DNA from: Thalassiosira profunda
Taxonomy: Eukaryota; Bacillariophyta; Thalassiosirophyceae; Thalassiosirales; Thalassiosiraceae
Direction: 5' to 3'
Assembly (NCBI GenBank): GCA_036939355.1
Contig: JALLAP010000362.1
Location: 1-16,138 of the forward strand
Length of the DNA: 16,138 bases
Numbering within the stretch: the first letter of the stretch is position 1; every line of letters starts with the position of its first letter. Below, one piece after another: positions 16,137 to 16,138 of this stretch. Under the pieces are notes generated by a model. The model saw only the letters and a program-made list of their open reading frames with translations. It did no database searches and was not told where the DNA came from. The translations under genes were made by a program, and so were the position numbers.

Positions 16137-16138
16137 TT

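Larger units (their letters stand above)
15930..16138. promoter_or_regulatory. Upstream region of LRR gene 4
   Basis: These 209 bp form the minus-strand promoter of LRR gene 4. They become GC-rich away from the gene, with a 17-G run (16093-16109), two GGGGTTAAG repeats and the motif TACTTACGTA (16127-16136) about 200 bp from the start codon. An ORF crossing the gene start here is a shadow. Confidence 0.5.

Noticed and set aside
1..16138. CRISPR array, insertion sequence, tRNA or rRNA
   Set aside because: I saw no regularly spaced repeats with unique spacers, no transposase-like ORF and no cloverleaf or rRNA-like sequence; all repeats found are within proteins or are simple sequence.

Overview
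The window looks like nuclear DNA of a single-celled stramenopile, most likely a centric (Thalassiosira-like) diatom. The evidence is short spliceosomal introns (75-118 bp, all four with GTGAGT donors), compact gene spacing, a family of BspA-type (LRR_5) leucine-rich repeat genes, and two secreted proteins built like diatom cell-wall proteins: signal peptide, an R-X-L site, lysine or acidic low-complexity regions, proline/threonine linkers and, in one, a chitin-binding domain. The organism is an inference; no marker gene settles it.

Layout, left to right. 1-518 (+) is the 3' end of an SLC35B/UAA-type nucleotide-sugar transporter. 741-2273 (-) is LRR gene 1. 2809-5846 (+) is a four-exon gene for a secreted protein of about 913 residues: a KxxK lysine cluster, two tandem 120-residue modules, long PT-rich linkers and a C-terminal CBM14 chitin-binding domain. 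The exons were joined by reading splice sites and frame. 6450-7987 (+) is LRR gene 2, broken by a single-base frameshift near 6910. 8296-11868 (+) is a two-exon DExH-box RNA helicase of about 1165 residues. 11923-13374 (-) is LRR gene 3. 13696-14424 (+) is a small secreted mucin-like, probably membrane- or GPI-anchored protein. 14637-15929 (-) is LRR gene 4.

The four LRR genes are paralogues. They share an N-terminal cap (W-x-x-YDGG-x-VQEWHR), 12-15 repeats of about 23 residues ending in AFxxC, and a well-conserved helical C-terminal domain of about 129 residues that I cannot name. None has a visible signal peptide or membrane segment. Two of them (genes 1 and 3) also carry an acidic tail ending in DWSSSSSD. 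They are interspersed with unrelated genes, not in one tandem block, and lie on both strands.

The two secreted proteins are the best candidates for a joint function, in the cell wall or extracellular matrix. The first could link silica (lysine cluster) to chitin (CBM14). Intergenic regions repeatedly contain TACGTA and TACTTACG motifs, and two contain E2F-like TTTCCCGCC sites. Three of the gene pairs converge, one with only 54 bp between stop codons.
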